In this document: piece after piece, positions 8,554 through 17,759 of the stretch
Position numbering within the stretch: position 1 is the first letter of the stretch
Layout: the number at the start of each line of letters is the position of its first letter
Source of the DNA: Saprospirales bacterium
GTDB lineage: Bacteria > Bacteroidota > Bacteroidia > Chitinophagales > Saprospiraceae
Assembly (NCBI GenBank): GCA_016703765.1
Contig: JADJBL010000015.1
Location: forward strand, 1 to 64,000
Direction: 5' to 3'
DNA: 64,000 nucleotides
Made by a program: the position numbers and the translations under genes
Notes under the pieces: model-generated
What the model saw: the letters and a program-made list of their open reading frames with translations, nothing else
Database searches by the model: none
What the model was told of the DNA's origin: nothing

Positions 8554-9408
8554 ATGAAGACCCTCAAGACCGAATTGATCGCCTGTTTCGACCAACTGGA
8601 TACCTATGTCCATCTCTCCTTTCTGGAAATGCAGCGGGATTGCAGAAAGGGGACCATTCACGCCCTTCGCGTTGCCCTGAAACGATTTCGCGCCTTATTG
8701 CAGATGCTCGACGCCCTCGACCCCCATTTCGCAGGCAAACCCGCTATCAAAAAACTCAAGCCGCTCTTTGAGGAAGCCGGAAAACTCCGCGCCCTTCAGA
8801 TCCTCGACGCCATTTTACACGCACAAGAGGAAAAACTTCAGATGGAACACGTCCATTCCGCAAAAATCCGGCAGCGGATCGGCGCCCAACAGCGGTTTTT
8901 TGACGAATTCATTCATAGCTATTCTTTTGCAGAGATCCGGGAGGCCAGCCTCCAGGCCCGGTCACACCTCCTGCACCTCGGCCTGAGAGCCCTCCGAAGC
9001 GGCTTGCGCGGCTATTTCAGGGACCTGTTGCAGGACATATCCCGGCTTTCCCGCGAAGGCCTGAGCTCGAAAAAACGGCTGCACGATCTGCGGAAAAACA
9101 TCAAAAAGGTGCATTACAACTTGTTGGTCATACTGGAGACCAACCCCTCCCTGAGCTTGCCCGCCGAACCGGTGCAGGCCCTGGAAAACGCACAGAACCT
9201 GCTCGGAAAATGGCACGACCAGCACCTGGCTTTCCGGGAGGCGAAAGACATGTCCGATGCGCCTAAACTGTTCCTCAGGCAACTCCGGCAAGAGGAGCGG
9301 CTTTGCCTCCAGGAGGTTCGGATTGCATTGGTTCAACTTCCCCCACAGGTGGAGTGTTTGTTGCAGGAGGCGGAGCATATGCTGGCCCCAAAACCCACCG
9401 CATGCTGA
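8554..9408 (+). CDS. CHAD domain-containing protein
   Basis: 284-residue, largely helical protein with the CHAD signature: an early TIHALRVALKRFRALLQML helix and a later KRLHDLRKNIKKVHYNLLV helix, both presenting the conserved His and basic residues on a charged face. CHAD domains bind inorganic polyphosphate and localise to polyP granules in the proteins studied so far; often they accompany CYTH triphosphatases, which is not the case here. In this operon the partners are stress proteins and two small-molecule kinases, which hints at a phosphate or energy stress role (inference). The stop overlaps the next start by seven bases. Confidence 0.8.
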   Translation: MKTLKTELIACFDQLDTYVHLSFLEMQRDCRKGTIHALRVALKRFRALLQMLDALDPHFAGKPAIKKLKPLFEEAGKLRALQILDAILHAQEEKLQMEHVHSAKIRQRIGAQQRFFDEFIHSYSFAEIREASLQARSHLLHLGLRALRSGLRGYFRDLLQDISRLSREGLSSKKRLHDLRKNIKKVHYNLLVILETNPSLSLPAEPVQALENAQNLLGKWHDQHLAFREAKDMSDAPKLFLRQLRQEERLCLQEVRIALVQLPPQVECLLQEAEHMLAPKPTAC

Positions 9409-9902
9409 TCTTGATCACCGGACTGCCCGGCGCAGGAAAGACGACCTTCGCCTTAGCCTTGTCAAAGGCCACCGGAGCGGTACACCTGAATACCGACCGT
9501 GTGCGCGCCGCCCTCGGCCTGCGGGGACAATACGACGCCGAATCAAAGGAAAAAGTCTATCACCGCCTGATCACCCTCCTCGAAACCCATCTGCGCCAGG
9601 GCGAGACCGCCATCGTCGATGCGACTCTTTACCGCGCCGACATCCGCAAACCCTTTCTCGACCTGGCCGCCCGACTGTCCACCCCCATCAAATGGATCGA
9701 GATGCGCGCCGGGGAGCAGACCATCCGAGAAAGACTGCAAACCAAACGCCCCTTCAGCGAAGCGGATTTCAAGGTCTATCTCCATCTGAAGACCTCCTAT
9801 GAGCCGTTGGAATTCCCGCACCTGGTGCTTCATTCCGAAGCCGGAACGATGGATGAACTGGTAAAACAGGCGCTCGATTACCTTGAAATTCCGGCCCCAT
9901 GA
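9402..9902 (+). CDS. P-loop kinase (AAA_33/gluconokinase-like)
   Basis: 166-residue P-loop nucleotidase. ATG at 9402 gives MLILITGLPGAGKTTFALAL, with Walker A GLPGAGKT at residues 7-14. IVDATLYRADIRKPFL around residue 70-85 is the second acidic strand, and the lid region contains IRERLQTKRPFSEADF. This is the domain usually fused behind an aminoglycoside-phosphotransferase-like domain in a single bacterial protein; here it is a separate gene placed before that partner and overlapping it by four bases (ATGA). A longer frame open from 9303 is rejected because it lies inside the CHAD gene. Substrate unknown. Confidence 0.78.
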   Translation: MLILITGLPGAGKTTFALALSKATGAVHLNTDRVRAALGLRGQYDAESKEKVYHRLITLLETHLRQGETAIVDATLYRADIRKPFLDLAARLSTPIKWIEMRAGEQTIRERLQTKRPFSEADFKVYLHLKTSYEPLEFPHLVLHSEAGTMDELVKQALDYLEIPAP

Positions 9903-10954
9903 CCAGAGAGGACATCGAATCCATCGCCAGGAGGCGGGCATTTCCGGATCGGGACGGAGCCGCGGAGATCGTAGAAACCCACGCCAACTGGATCATCCTG
10001 AGCGAGCATTTTGCCTTCAAGATCAAAAAAGAGGTCGTGTTTTCCTTCCTGGACTATTCCACCCTCGAAAAGCGCAAATTCTACTGCCAGCGCGAATTAT
10101 CGCTTAACCAGCGCCTCACCCGAAATATCTATCTCCGGGTGCTCCCCATCTGCCAGACCCCCGAAGGCCCCCTGATCAGCAGCGCTTCCGAGGGGCCGGT
10201 GGTGGATTATGCCGTACAGATGCAGCGGATGGACGAAGAGCACCACATGCCCCCGATGCTCGAAAAAGGCCAGGTAAAAGCCGAGCATATCCGCCAGATC
10301 GCCCGCCTGCTGGCACATTTCCACAAACAGGCGGAGAAGATCCACCGCCCGCTGAGCTGGAAATCCATTTTCGAAGATTTCTCCGACATCCTCAGTACCC
10401 GCTCATGGGTGGAGAGCCAGCTAGGCGCCCGGGAGGCCGAGTTGCTTCAGTCTATTGTGTCAGGAGTGGGGCGCTTCCTGGAGCGGATGGAAGGGCATCT
10501 TCAACACCGAAACGACCGCGGATACACCGTCGATGGGCATGGCGACCTCCATTCCCGCAATATTTTCCTCCTCGACTCGCCGGTCCTCTTCGATTGCATC
10601 GAATTCAACGACCATTTCCGCCAGTTGGACGTGCTGGACGAAGTGGCTTTTTTATTCATGGATTTTTACTATTTCAAGCGCCCGGACCTGGCCGAATTTC
10701 TGCTCAGCGAATACCTGGAAGGCAACCCGGCCATAGAAGGGCCGGCGGATATGGCCCTGTTTTATTATTACCTCTGCTACCGGGCCAATGTCCGGTTCAA
10801 GGTCAACGCCCTGCAGGCCGGTCAGACGGATAATCGCGAGGGTTTCCGCGAGGCGAAATTGTACTGGGCCCTGCTCAAGGATTATTATATTCTCTTCCAG
10901 AAAAGGGGGTGGTTTAAAAGAAAAGCCCCTGCAGCGGGGGCTTGGTTTTTTTAA
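9899..10954 (+). CDS. Aminoglycoside phosphotransferase-like kinase (APH fold)
   Basis: 351-residue protein with APH-type kinase motifs: the Brenner-like catalytic loop VDGHGDLHSRNIFL near residues 213-226 and LFDCIEFNDHFR, containing the metal-binding Asp, right after. N-terminal FAFKIKKEVVFSFLDYST carries the likely ATP-binding Lys. Close relatives are annotated as the first half of a bifunctional APH/ATP-binding protein whose second half matches the upstream gene, so the two probably act together. The substrate is unlikely to be an antibiotic. The last codons (APAAGAWFF) overlap a stem-loop followed by T residues. Confidence 0.8.
   Translation: MTREDIESIARRRAFPDRDGAAEIVETHANWIILSEHFAFKIKKEVVFSFLDYSTLEKRKFYCQRELSLNQRLTRNIYLRVLPICQTPEGPLISSASEGPVVDYAVQMQRMDEEHHMPPMLEKGQVKAEHIRQIARLLAHFHKQAEKIHRPLSWKSIFEDFSDILSTRSWVESQLGAREAELLQSIVSGVGRFLERMEGHLQHRNDRGYTVDGHGDLHSRNIFLLDSPVLFDCIEFNDHFRQLDVLDEVAFLFMDFYYFKRPDLAEFLLSEYLEGNPAIEGPADMALFYYYLCYRANVRFKVNALQAGQTDNREGFREAKLYWALLKDYYILFQKRGWFKRKAPAAGAWFF
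10921..10952 (+). terminator. Rho-independent terminator overlapping the end of the APH gene
   Basis: AAGCCCC (10923-10929) pairs with GGGGCTT (10937-10943) and is followed by GGTTTTTTT. It ends the operon 7191-10954 and is inside the last ten codons, so either the gene ends on its own terminator or the true stop was lost. Confidence 0.75.
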
Positions 10955-10996
10955 CCCACCCAGGGCTTACCCCGCCGGTAGCGCCCGCCCCGCCCC

Positions 10997-11071
10997 CTCC
11001 CCCCCCGGCGCCCGGGGGGGAGGGAAAAGATAATTCCAGCCCCGGGGGAAAACCCGGGGCGCCGGGGCTGG
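10997..11071. repeat. GC-rich block with two G/C hairpins
   Basis: The gap 10955-11286 holds no gene. CTCCCCCCC (10997-11005) pairs with GGGGGGGAG (11014-11022), and CCAGCCCCGG (11036-11045) pairs with CCGGGGCTGG (11062-11071). The surrounding 10970-11100 is almost only G and C in long runs, unlike any other gap here. Function unknown. Confidence 0.7.
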
Positions 11072-11194
11072 GGAAAATAACCCGGGGGGCGGGGGCGGAA
11101 AAGAGAAAGTGGGGTGTCGGAAAAAAGAAAAACCTCGATTAAATTTATTCCGTTTTTCTTTTCATTGTTTCAGCTTTTTAACAAATTACTGAGG

Positions 11195-11262
11195 CATGAG
11201 AAAAATCAATGGTTTTATTGATTTTTCTCATGACCGCCGTACGGCGGCGGCCGGTATATTTA
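11195..11262 (+). promoter_or_regulatory. Paired palindromes and -7-like box upstream of ftsH
   Basis: A perfect inverted repeat with 16-base arms (11195-11210 and 11217-11232, loop GGTTTT) is followed one base later by the 14-base palindrome CCGCCGTACGGCGG (11234-11247). Eight bases further is TATATTTA (11255-11262), close to TAnnTTTG. The palindromes sit where an operator over the -33 region would be. Inference from position. Confidence 0.55.
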
Positions 11263-11286
11263 ATAGCTTGAAAAGCAGCGCGACAA

Positions 11287-13206
11287 ATGGCTAATAACGA
11301 TCCTCAACCATCCAAAAAACCCTCGTCCCCCGGCAATTTTTTCCAGGGATGGTGGTGGGTGTACCTGCTGATCGCCATATTGCTGATCAGCCAATGGTGG
11401 ATGTGGGGTACCCCAGCCGCGAAAGAGACCACCTGGCTCGATTTTCAGAATAATATGCTGGTCCAGAACGATGTCTCCTCCATCGTGGTCCTCAACCAGG
11501 AGCGGGCGGAGATCTACATCAAACCCGAGCGCCTGGGCTCGGGGGCTTATCAGGAAATTCCCAAAGAAAATGAGGGCCCTCATTTTTTTATGAATATCGG
11601 TTCGGTCGAGCAATTTGAGACCAAACTGGAGGAAGTCACCCTGGCGCAGGAGTTGGATCCCATCCCGGTGAAATACCAAAAACGCACCAACCTGCTGGCC
11701 GAGATCCTGGCCTGGACCCTCCCCTTCCTGATCATCATCGCGGTATGGGTCTTTATCCTCCGCAGGGTCGGACGAGGAGGCGGGGGCGCGGGAGGTTTCA
11801 ACCCCTTCGACTTCGGAAAATCGGGCGCCCAGGTGTTCGACGACACCAATACCAGCAAGGTGACCTTTCAGGATGTAGCCGGATTGGACGAGGCCAAAGT
11901 GGAGGTGATGGAAATCGTGGATTTTTTGAAAAACCCCGAAACCTATACCCGCCTGGGGGCCAAGATCCCGAAGGGCGTTATTCTGGTAGGCCCTCCGGGA
12001 GCGGGCAAAACCCTGATGGCCAAGGCCGTCGCCGGGGAGGCGAAGGTGCCTTTCTTTTCAATTTCCGGCTCTGAATTTGTCGAAATGTTCGTGGGCGTGG
12101 GCGCTTCCCGCGTGCGCGACCTGTTCCGTAAAGCAAAGGAAAAAGCGCCCAGCATCATTTTTATCGATGAGATCGACGCCATAGGCCGTTCGCGCAGCAA
12201 GACCTTTTCCATGCAGTCCAACGACGAAAGGGAAAGCACCTTAAACCAACTCCTGACCGAGATGGATGGATTCGGCACCAACGTCGGGGTCATCGTCATG
12301 GCCGCCACCAACCGGGCGGATATGCTCGACAAGGCCCTGCTGCGGCCCGGGCGCTTCGACCGCCATATCTACCTCGAACTCCCCAACGTCGATGAGCGAA
12401 AGGCCATCTTCCTGGTTCACATGCGCCCCCTCAAACTCCACTCGGCGACCGACGCCCAGACCCTGGCTGCGCAGACCCCCGGATTTTCCGGAGCGGATAT
12501 CGCCAATATCTGCAACGAGGCAGCGCTGATTGCTGCCCGCCGCAAAAAGGACCTCATCGAGATGGAGGATTTTACCGAGGCCATCGACCGAATTATCGCC
12601 GGGTTGGAAAAGAAGACGAAGATCATTTCAGGCGAGGAAAAAAATATCGTAGCTTACCACGAAGCGGGACATGCTACCGTGAGCTGGTTTTTGAAACACA
12701 CCGATTCCCTCATGAAAGTTTCTATCGTACCCCGGGGAAAATCTCTTGGCGCCGCCTGGTACCTGCCCGAGGAACACCATATTTTCACCAGGCAACAATT
12801 TCTGGACCGCATCTGCGCCGCCCTGGGTGGCCGCGCAGCAGAAGACGTCGTTTTCAACGAAGTTTCCTCCGGCGCACTCGACGACCTCGAAAAAGTGACC
12901 AAACAGGCCTTTACCATGGTTGCTTTCTACGGCCTGGACCCCGAAATGGGCAATATCAGTTACTACGATTCCAACGGGGAGTACGAGCAGTCCCTGCAAA
13001 AGCCCTACAGCGAGGCCACCGCCCAACTCATAGACCGGGTAGTGCGGGAACTGGTAGCATCTTCCTATGCGCGCACCAAGCAGATCCTTATCGAACACCG
13101 AAAAGAGCTGGAGGAACTGGCCAGGCTACTTCTTCAAAAGGAGGTTGTCGTTAGGGAGGAATTAGAACAAATCTTCGGCCCCCGGCCTCAAAAAACCGTT
13201 TCCTGA
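11287..13206 (+). CDS. ftsH: ATP-dependent zinc metalloprotease FtsH
   Basis: 639-residue membrane-anchored AAA protease that degrades misassembled membrane proteins and selected regulators. Two N-terminal transmembrane segments ([17 protein letters not shown] near residue 20; [19 protein letters not shown] near 140) bracket a periplasmic domain. The AAA module shows Walker A GPPGAGKT, Walker [12 protein letters not shown] and the second region of homology ending [13 protein letters not shown]. The peptidase zinc motif HEAGH is at residues 458-462 and the third ligand lies in the later acidic helix ([10 protein letters not shown]). The length is normal for the family. It is preceded by a notable palindromic region and followed by a USP gene at 38 bases. 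Confidence 0.96.
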   Translation: MANNDPQPSKKPSSPGNFFQGWWWVYLLIAILLISQWWMWGTPAAKETTWLDFQNNMLVQNDVSSIVVLNQERAEIYIKPERLGSGAYQEIPKENEGPHFFMNIGSVEQFETKLEEVTLAQELDPIPVKYQKRTNLLAEILAWTLPFLIIIAVWVFILRRVGRGGGGAGGFNPFDFGKSGAQVFDDTNTSKVTFQDVAGLDEAKVEVMEIVDFLKNPETYTRLGAKIPKGVILVGPPGAGKTLMAKAVAGEAKVPFFSISGSEFVEMFVGVGASRVRDLFRKAKEKAPSIIFIDEIDAIGRSRSKTFSMQSNDERESTLNQLLTEMDGFGTNVGVIVMAATNRADMLDKALLRPGRFDRHIYLELPNVDERKAIFLVHMRPLKLHSATDAQTLAAQTPGFSGADIANICNEAALIAARRKKDLIEMEDFTEAIDRIIAGLEKKTKIISGEEKNIVAYHEAGHATVSWFLKHTDSLMKVSIVPRGKSLGAAWYLPEEHHIFTRQQFLDRICAALGGRAAEDVVFNEVSSGALDDLEKVTKQAFTMVAFYGLDPEMGNISYYDSNGEYEQSLQKPYSEATAQLIDRVVRELVASSYARTKQILIEHRKELEELARLLLQKEVVVREELEQIFGPRPQKTVS

Positions 13207-13244
13207 TTATAGCCCCATTATCCAACCCATAAAGCCTTTTTAAA

Positions 13245-14102
13245 ATGAAAAAGATCAAGCACATTCTGTTCCCGACGGACTTTTCCGAAACGGCTCAAAA
13301 TGCTTTCCGGTACACGTTGATCCTGGCGGATAAACTGGAGGCAGAGGTGGTCGTCCTTCACGCTATTTACCCTCAATACGAGGGCATGGACCTGCCCGTC
13401 ATGGCCACCCAGGCCACCCAAAAGAAGCTGGAAGCTGCCCGGACCATGCTGGAAGCATTCGTCGACACCACCGTGGAAATCGTAGCAGATGAACTGGAAA
13501 ATACAGCCACCATCGAAACACAGGTGGAAATCGGCGCCCCTTCCAGCACCATTGCCTCTTTCGTCGCCCGCGAAGGGATCGATCTGGTCGTCATGGGAAC
13601 CCAGGGCGAACACTCCACCCTGGAAAAAATTTTCGGTAGCGTTACCTCCGAAGTGATCCAGCGCTCGAAATGCCATGTACTGGCCATCCCCGGAGAAGCC
13701 AAATTGAACAAGCTCCAAATCATGGCCTTTGCCACCGACCTCAAGGAAACCGACCCTTACCTCATTTGGGAGGTGTCCAAATTGGTCGATCCTTTCAGTC
13801 CCATACTCCATTGCGTGCACGTCACTTCCGAACAGGATGCGGAAAAGGTCCTGGACATGAACGACCTGCAAACCTTTTTCTCCCAACACGCCCCTGCCTT
13901 GCAGATCCAGTTCCACCAATTGAAAGGGGACGATCTTCCCCCCACCCTTCACGAATTTGCCGAAACCTATGACGTAGACCTGTTGGTGATGACCGCTCCG
14001 CACCGCAATTTTTTCGAGCGCCTTTTTCACAAGAGCCAGACCCGGAGGATGGCTTTGCATACCCGCATCCCCCTGCTGATTTTTCGCGAAGAAGAACGCT
14101 AA
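13245..14102 (+). CDS. Universal stress protein, two USP domains
   Basis: 285 residues with two USP folds. The first begins KKIKHILFPTDFSETAQNAF and contains GTQGEHSTLEKIFGSVTSE, a good ATP-binding signature. The second half (from about residue 150, KLNKLQIMAFATDLKE) is more divergent and ends with MTAPHRNFFERLFHKSQTRR, where the glycines of the signature are replaced, so it probably lacks nucleotide binding. It sits between ftsH and a deacetylase gene, 11 bases from the latter, suggesting cotranscription. Confidence 0.87.
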   Translation: MKKIKHILFPTDFSETAQNAFRYTLILADKLEAEVVVLHAIYPQYEGMDLPVMATQATQKKLEAARTMLEAFVDTTVEIVADELENTATIETQVEIGAPSSTIASFVAREGIDLVVMGTQGEHSTLEKIFGSVTSEVIQRSKCHVLAIPGEAKLNKLQIMAFATDLKETDPYLIWEVSKLVDPFSPILHCVHVTSEQDAEKVLDMNDLQTFFSQHAPALQIQFHQLKGDDLPPTLHEFAETYDVDLLVMTAPHRNFFERLFHKSQTRRMALHTRIPLLIFREEER

Positions 14103-14113
14103 ACGCCCCCGCC

Positions 14114-15070
14114 ATGAAACTGCTGTACGATCCTGTATTTTTGGAACATGACACCGGAATGCACCCGGAAAACCCCAAGCGCCTCGAGCCTTTTGAAAAT
14201 CTCCCGACCACCCCGGCCCCCAATGGGGAGCGCTATCTGACCCTGATCCACAGCCCGGCATATATCGACAAGGTCCGCCACGCTTGCGAGTTCGGTATCC
14301 ACCTCGACGCCGACACGGCTACCTCGCCGGGCAGCTTCGAGGCAGCCATTCGCGCGGTGGGCGCCACGATCCAGGCCTCGGAACAGGGCGATTTTGCGCT
14401 GGTCAGGCCTCCTGGCCACCACGCCTATCCCGAAAAGGCGAGCGGGTTTTGCCTGTTCAACAACGTATCCATAGCCGCCGAGAACCTGGCCAGACAGGGA
14501 AAGAAGGTGCTGATCTGCGATTTCGACGGCCACCTGGGCGATGGCACCAGCGCCATTTTCTACGAATCCAAACAAGTCATGTACTGGTCCATGCACCAAT
14601 ATCCCGCCTTTCCCGGTCACGGCTGGACCAACGAGACCGGAAAAGGGGAAGGAAAGGGATACACCCTGATGTGTCCGCTGCCACCAAATTCGGGCGACGA
14701 TATCTTCATGGACGCCTTCACGGCATTTCTGCCCATCGCCGAGCAATTCCAGCCCGATGTCGTGGCCGTCTCTGCGGGGTTCGACGCCCACCAGTACGAC
14801 CTGCTACTCGACCTGCGCACCACTGCCGGCACGTATTTCAAGATCGGGAAAATGCTGCGCGAGCGATTCGGGCACATCTTCGCCACCCTCGAAGGGGGCT
14901 ACAACGTGGAAGAACTTCCCCTTTGCGTCGATAATTTCGTCGCCGGAATCAACGGGAACGCCATGCCCCACGAGGAAAAACCCACCGAATCTACCCTCCA
15001 GATCTGGCAAACCTATGAACTAAACCTCCAGAGCGCCATCCTGCAGTTGCGGCCCTACTGGAAATTCTGA
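14114..15070 (+). CDS. Histone deacetylase family protein (class II-like / acetoin-utilization type)
   Basis: 318-residue zinc-dependent amidohydrolase. Family landmarks in order: HPENPKRLEPFE near the N-terminus, VRPPGHHAYPEKASGFCLFN with the paired catalytic His, CDFDGHLGDGTSAIF with zinc-binding Asp/His, SAGFDAHQYD with the second zinc Asp, and LEGGYNVEELP near the C-terminus. Bacterial members deacetylate lysines, polyamines or acetoin-related targets. It is four bases upstream of a gene combining an acyl-CoA-ligase-like module with a GNAT acetyltransferase, so the pair may set and remove acetyl marks, as acuA/acuC do in Bacillus (known system; assignment here is inference). Confidence 0.88.
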   Translation: MKLLYDPVFLEHDTGMHPENPKRLEPFENLPTTPAPNGERYLTLIHSPAYIDKVRHACEFGIHLDADTATSPGSFEAAIRAVGATIQASEQGDFALVRPPGHHAYPEKASGFCLFNNVSIAAENLARQGKKVLICDFDGHLGDGTSAIFYESKQVMYWSMHQYPAFPGHGWTNETGKGEGKGYTLMCPLPPNSGDDIFMDAFTAFLPIAEQFQPDVVAVSAGFDAHQYDLLLDLRTTAGTYFKIGKMLRERFGHIFATLEGGYNVEELPLCVDNFVAGINGNAMPHEEKPTESTLQIWQTYELNLQSAILQLRPYWKF

Positions 15071-15074
15071 CACC

Positions 15075-17570
15075 ATGCGGGAACAATTAGAGAAGCTCTT
15101 CAACCCGAAAAGCATCGCCGCCATCGGCGCCTCCGACCGTCAGGGCTCCGTCGGATACGTATTGATCCGAAACCTCTTGTCCGGCTCCTATGCCGGGAAG
15201 GTTTATCCGGTGAATATTCGCCATAGCACGGTTCACGGAAGAGATGCATTTTCCTCCATCGACAAGATCCCGGAAACGGTTGATCTGGCCATCATCGCCA
15301 TCCCCGCAGAATCGGTACCCGAGGTAGTGGACCAGTGCGGCAAGGCAGGGGTGCAGGCCGCCGTGATCCTTTCCGCCGGCTTTGTCGAAGTGGGCCGCGA
15401 AGGGAGCAAGCGTTTCGACAAGATCAAAAAGATCGCTTCGAAGTACAATATGCGCATCCTGGGGCCCAACTGCATGGGGTTCATCAACCCCCTGCTGGGG
15501 CTCAATGCCACTTTTCTAAACCAAAAAGTCCTCCCCGGGAAGATCGTTTTTCTCTCTCAGAGCGGGGCGCTCGGGGGCTCCATCCTCGATTGGGCCGCCG
15601 AGCAGAACGTCGGCTTCAGCCATTTTGTATCGGTGGGCGCCATGATGAATATTGGCTTCCACGATCTGATCGATTATTTTGGGACGGACTCCCATACTTC
15701 CTCCATCCTGATCTACATGGAATCCCTTCCCGAAGCCCGCCGGTTTATGAGCGCGGCCCGGGGTTTTTCCCGCAACAAGCCGATCATCCTGCTGAAATCG
15801 GGTAAAAGTCAGGAGGGCGCTCAGGCCACCTTTTCGCATACCGGTACCCTGGCGGGAAATGACGCGGCATTTTCAGCCGCCTTCCACCGCGCCGGCGTGG
15901 TGCGGGTGAATACCGTCGCCCAACTATTTCACTGCGCCCAGGCCCTGGCCATGCAGCCCAGACCCGAAAATAACCGCCTGGCCATCATCACCAACGCAGG
16001 GGGACCCGGGGTACTGGCCACCGACTTCCTGATCCAGCAAAAGGGCCGTCTGGCCAGGCTTTCCCGGGAGACTATCAACAAACTCAGCACCGTGCTCTCC
16101 GTCGACTGGAGCAAACACAACCCGGTCGATATCATGGGCGACGCCTCGGCCGAACAATACGGCAAGGCCCTCTCCATCGTGCTGGAGGACAGGGGCGTGG
16201 ACGGCGTACTGGTCATCTTCGCACCCCAGGGAATCAGCAATCCGGTGGATGTGGCCAAGGCCATCGGGAAAATTTCCCATAATTCCCGCAAACCCATTTT
16301 AGCCACCTGGATGGGCGAAAAAGAGGTCTGGGCCGCCAGGGATATCCTGGAAAGCGAAAAAGTACCGAATTACCGATACCCCGAAGCCGCCATCGAGGTC
16401 TTCCTGTATATGTGCAGCTACACCCTGAACCTGCAGCTCCTGCACGAGACCCCCGGCGAGATCCCTCACCGTTTTTCGCCCGACAAGGCCGAAGTGCAGC
16501 GCATCATCGACCAGGCGCTCGGGGAGGGCCGCGACAGCCTCTCCGGCGAGGAAGTCAGGGCCGTGTTGACCGCATTCGAAATCCCCGTAGAGGAAAGTTT
16601 CCCGGCGCCGTTTGAAACCGGCGTAGGAGCAATGAATCCCGGGAAACGATATGAGCTTATAATCGGCGCGACGAAGGACCCGGTTTTCGGGCCCATTATC
16701 CTCTTCGGCCTGGGCGGAGTGGCCATGGAGGTTTTTCAGGATCGAAACGTGGGCCTGCCCCCGCTGAATATGGCGCTGGCCATGCGCTTGATCGAGGAGA
16801 CCAAGATCTTCCAGTTGCTCAAGGGGTACAAGGGCGCCAGCGGTATCGACCTGGCTTCGATCCAGTTCCTGCTTTACAAATTCGCCTATCTGGTGGTGGA
16901 TTTTCCCGAGATCACCGAAATTGAAATGAACCCCATCGCGGTGGATGAGCATGGGGGAAAGGTGCTCAACGCCCGACTTCATATTGAAAAGCCTTTGTTT
17001 AATAAGCGCCGGCAACCGAACGCGCATTTGGTCATCTCCCCCTATCCGGCGCAGTACACCAGGAAGGTTAAACTAAAGAACGGCCAAACGGCGCTGTTGC
17101 GGCCCATCCGCCCGGAAGACGAGCCCATGGAGGCGCAGATGTTCACCCTTTTTTCGAAGGAGACCGTGTATTTCCGGTTTTTCGGCTACGTGCCCCATGT
17201 CACGCACGAATTGCTGACCCGCTTCACCCAGATCGACTACGACCGCGAAATGGCGATCATCGCCGAGATCCAGGACGACCCCAAATCGCCCCGTCAGATG
17301 GCCGGGGTGGTGCGCCTCGTTGGCGATGCCTGGAACGAAAACGCCGAATACGCCATCGTAGTGGCCGACCCCTGGCAGGGCCAGGGCCTGGGCGGTAAGA
17401 TGACCGACTACATCCTCGAGATTGCCCGCGAGCGGGAGATCCGCAAGGTCTATGGCAGCGTGCTGAGCAACAACGAAGGTATGATCCGGATCTTTCACCA
17501 AAAGGGATTTTCCTTCCGCCAGGAGGGTTACGACGCCTACTACGTAGAGCTCGATTTGGAGAAAAAATAA
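15075..17570 (+). CDS. Acyl-CoA ligase-like/GNAT fusion (Pat-type protein acetyltransferase) with shortened ATP-grasp
   Basis: 831 residues. CoA-binding domain at about 1-130 (NPKSIAAIGASDRQGSVGYV, GPNCMGFI), succinyl-CoA-ligase-like domains at about 145-470 (SQSGALGGSILDW; FSHTGTLAGNDAAF; ITNAGGPGVLATD), then a short ATP-grasp remnant and a C-terminal GNAT domain (about 670-831) with the acetyl-CoA loop DPWQGQGLGGKMTD. In Pat-like proteins the GNAT part acetylates lysines, including that of acetyl-CoA synthetase. Here the ATP-grasp domain jumps from IPVEESFPAP to RYELIIGATKDPVFG, leaving out roughly 80-90 residues that normally carry the ATP-binding lysine. The frame is intact, so this is not a sequencing error. 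Ligase activity is doubtful; a regulatory acetyltransferase is likely. Confidence 0.85.
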   Translation: MREQLEKLFNPKSIAAIGASDRQGSVGYVLIRNLLSGSYAGKVYPVNIRHSTVHGRDAFSSIDKIPETVDLAIIAIPAESVPEVVDQCGKAGVQAAVILSAGFVEVGREGSKRFDKIKKIASKYNMRILGPNCMGFINPLLGLNATFLNQKVLPGKIVFLSQSGALGGSILDWAAEQNVGFSHFVSVGAMMNIGFHDLIDYFGTDSHTSSILIYMESLPEARRFMSAARGFSRNKPIILLKSGKSQEGAQATFSHTGTLAGNDAAFSAAFHRAGVVRVNTVAQLFHCAQALAMQPRPENNRLAIITNAGGPGVLATDFLIQQKGRLARLSRETINKLSTVLSVDWSKHNPVDIMGDASAEQYGKALSIVLEDRGVDGVLVIFAPQGISNPVDVAKAIGKISHNSRKPILATWMGEKEVWAARDILESEKVPNYRYPEAAIEVFLYMCSYTLNLQLLHETPGEIPHRFSPDKAEVQRIIDQALGEGRDSLSGEEVRAVLTAFEIPVEESFPAPFETGVGAMNPGKRYELIIGATKDPVFGPIILFGLGGVAMEVFQDRNVGLPPLNMALAMRLIEETKIFQLLKGYKGASGIDLASIQFLLYKFAYLVVDFPEITEIEMNPIAVDEHGGKVLNARLHIEKPLFNKRRQPNAHLVISPYPAQYTRKVKLKNGQTALLRPIRPEDEPMEAQMFTLFSKETVYFRFFGYVPHVTHELLTRFTQIDYDREMAIIAEIQDDPKSPRQMAGVVRLVGDAWNENAEYAIVVADPWQGQGLGGKMTDYILEIAREREIRKVYGSVLSNNEGMIRIFHQKGFSFRQEGYDAYYVELDLEKK

Positions 17571-17651
17571 AAATATTGTTAAGAGTTTGTTACCATTTGT
17601 CATATTTCTGCATTATAGAAATATAGTCCCCGCCGTTGGCGGGAAAGTGGT

Positions 17652-17688
17652 TTTAAGACCCAGCGGCCTCCGGCCGCTGGGTCTTAAA
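17652..17688. terminator. Strong symmetric stem-loop terminator
   Basis: Perfect 17-base arms (17652-17668 and 17672-17688) around a TCC loop; the outer bases are TTTAAGACC / GGTCTTAAA, with short A and T tracts on either side. It follows the Pat-like gene by 82 bases. TATCTTTA at 17690-17697, close to the -7 consensus, abuts it and may start the caspase transcript. Confidence 0.75.
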
Positions 17689-17759
17689 GTATCTTTATCG
17701 CTAATAAATAACGTCTGCTATGCCATTTTTTACGAATGATCACCCTTTAGCTCAGGCGT

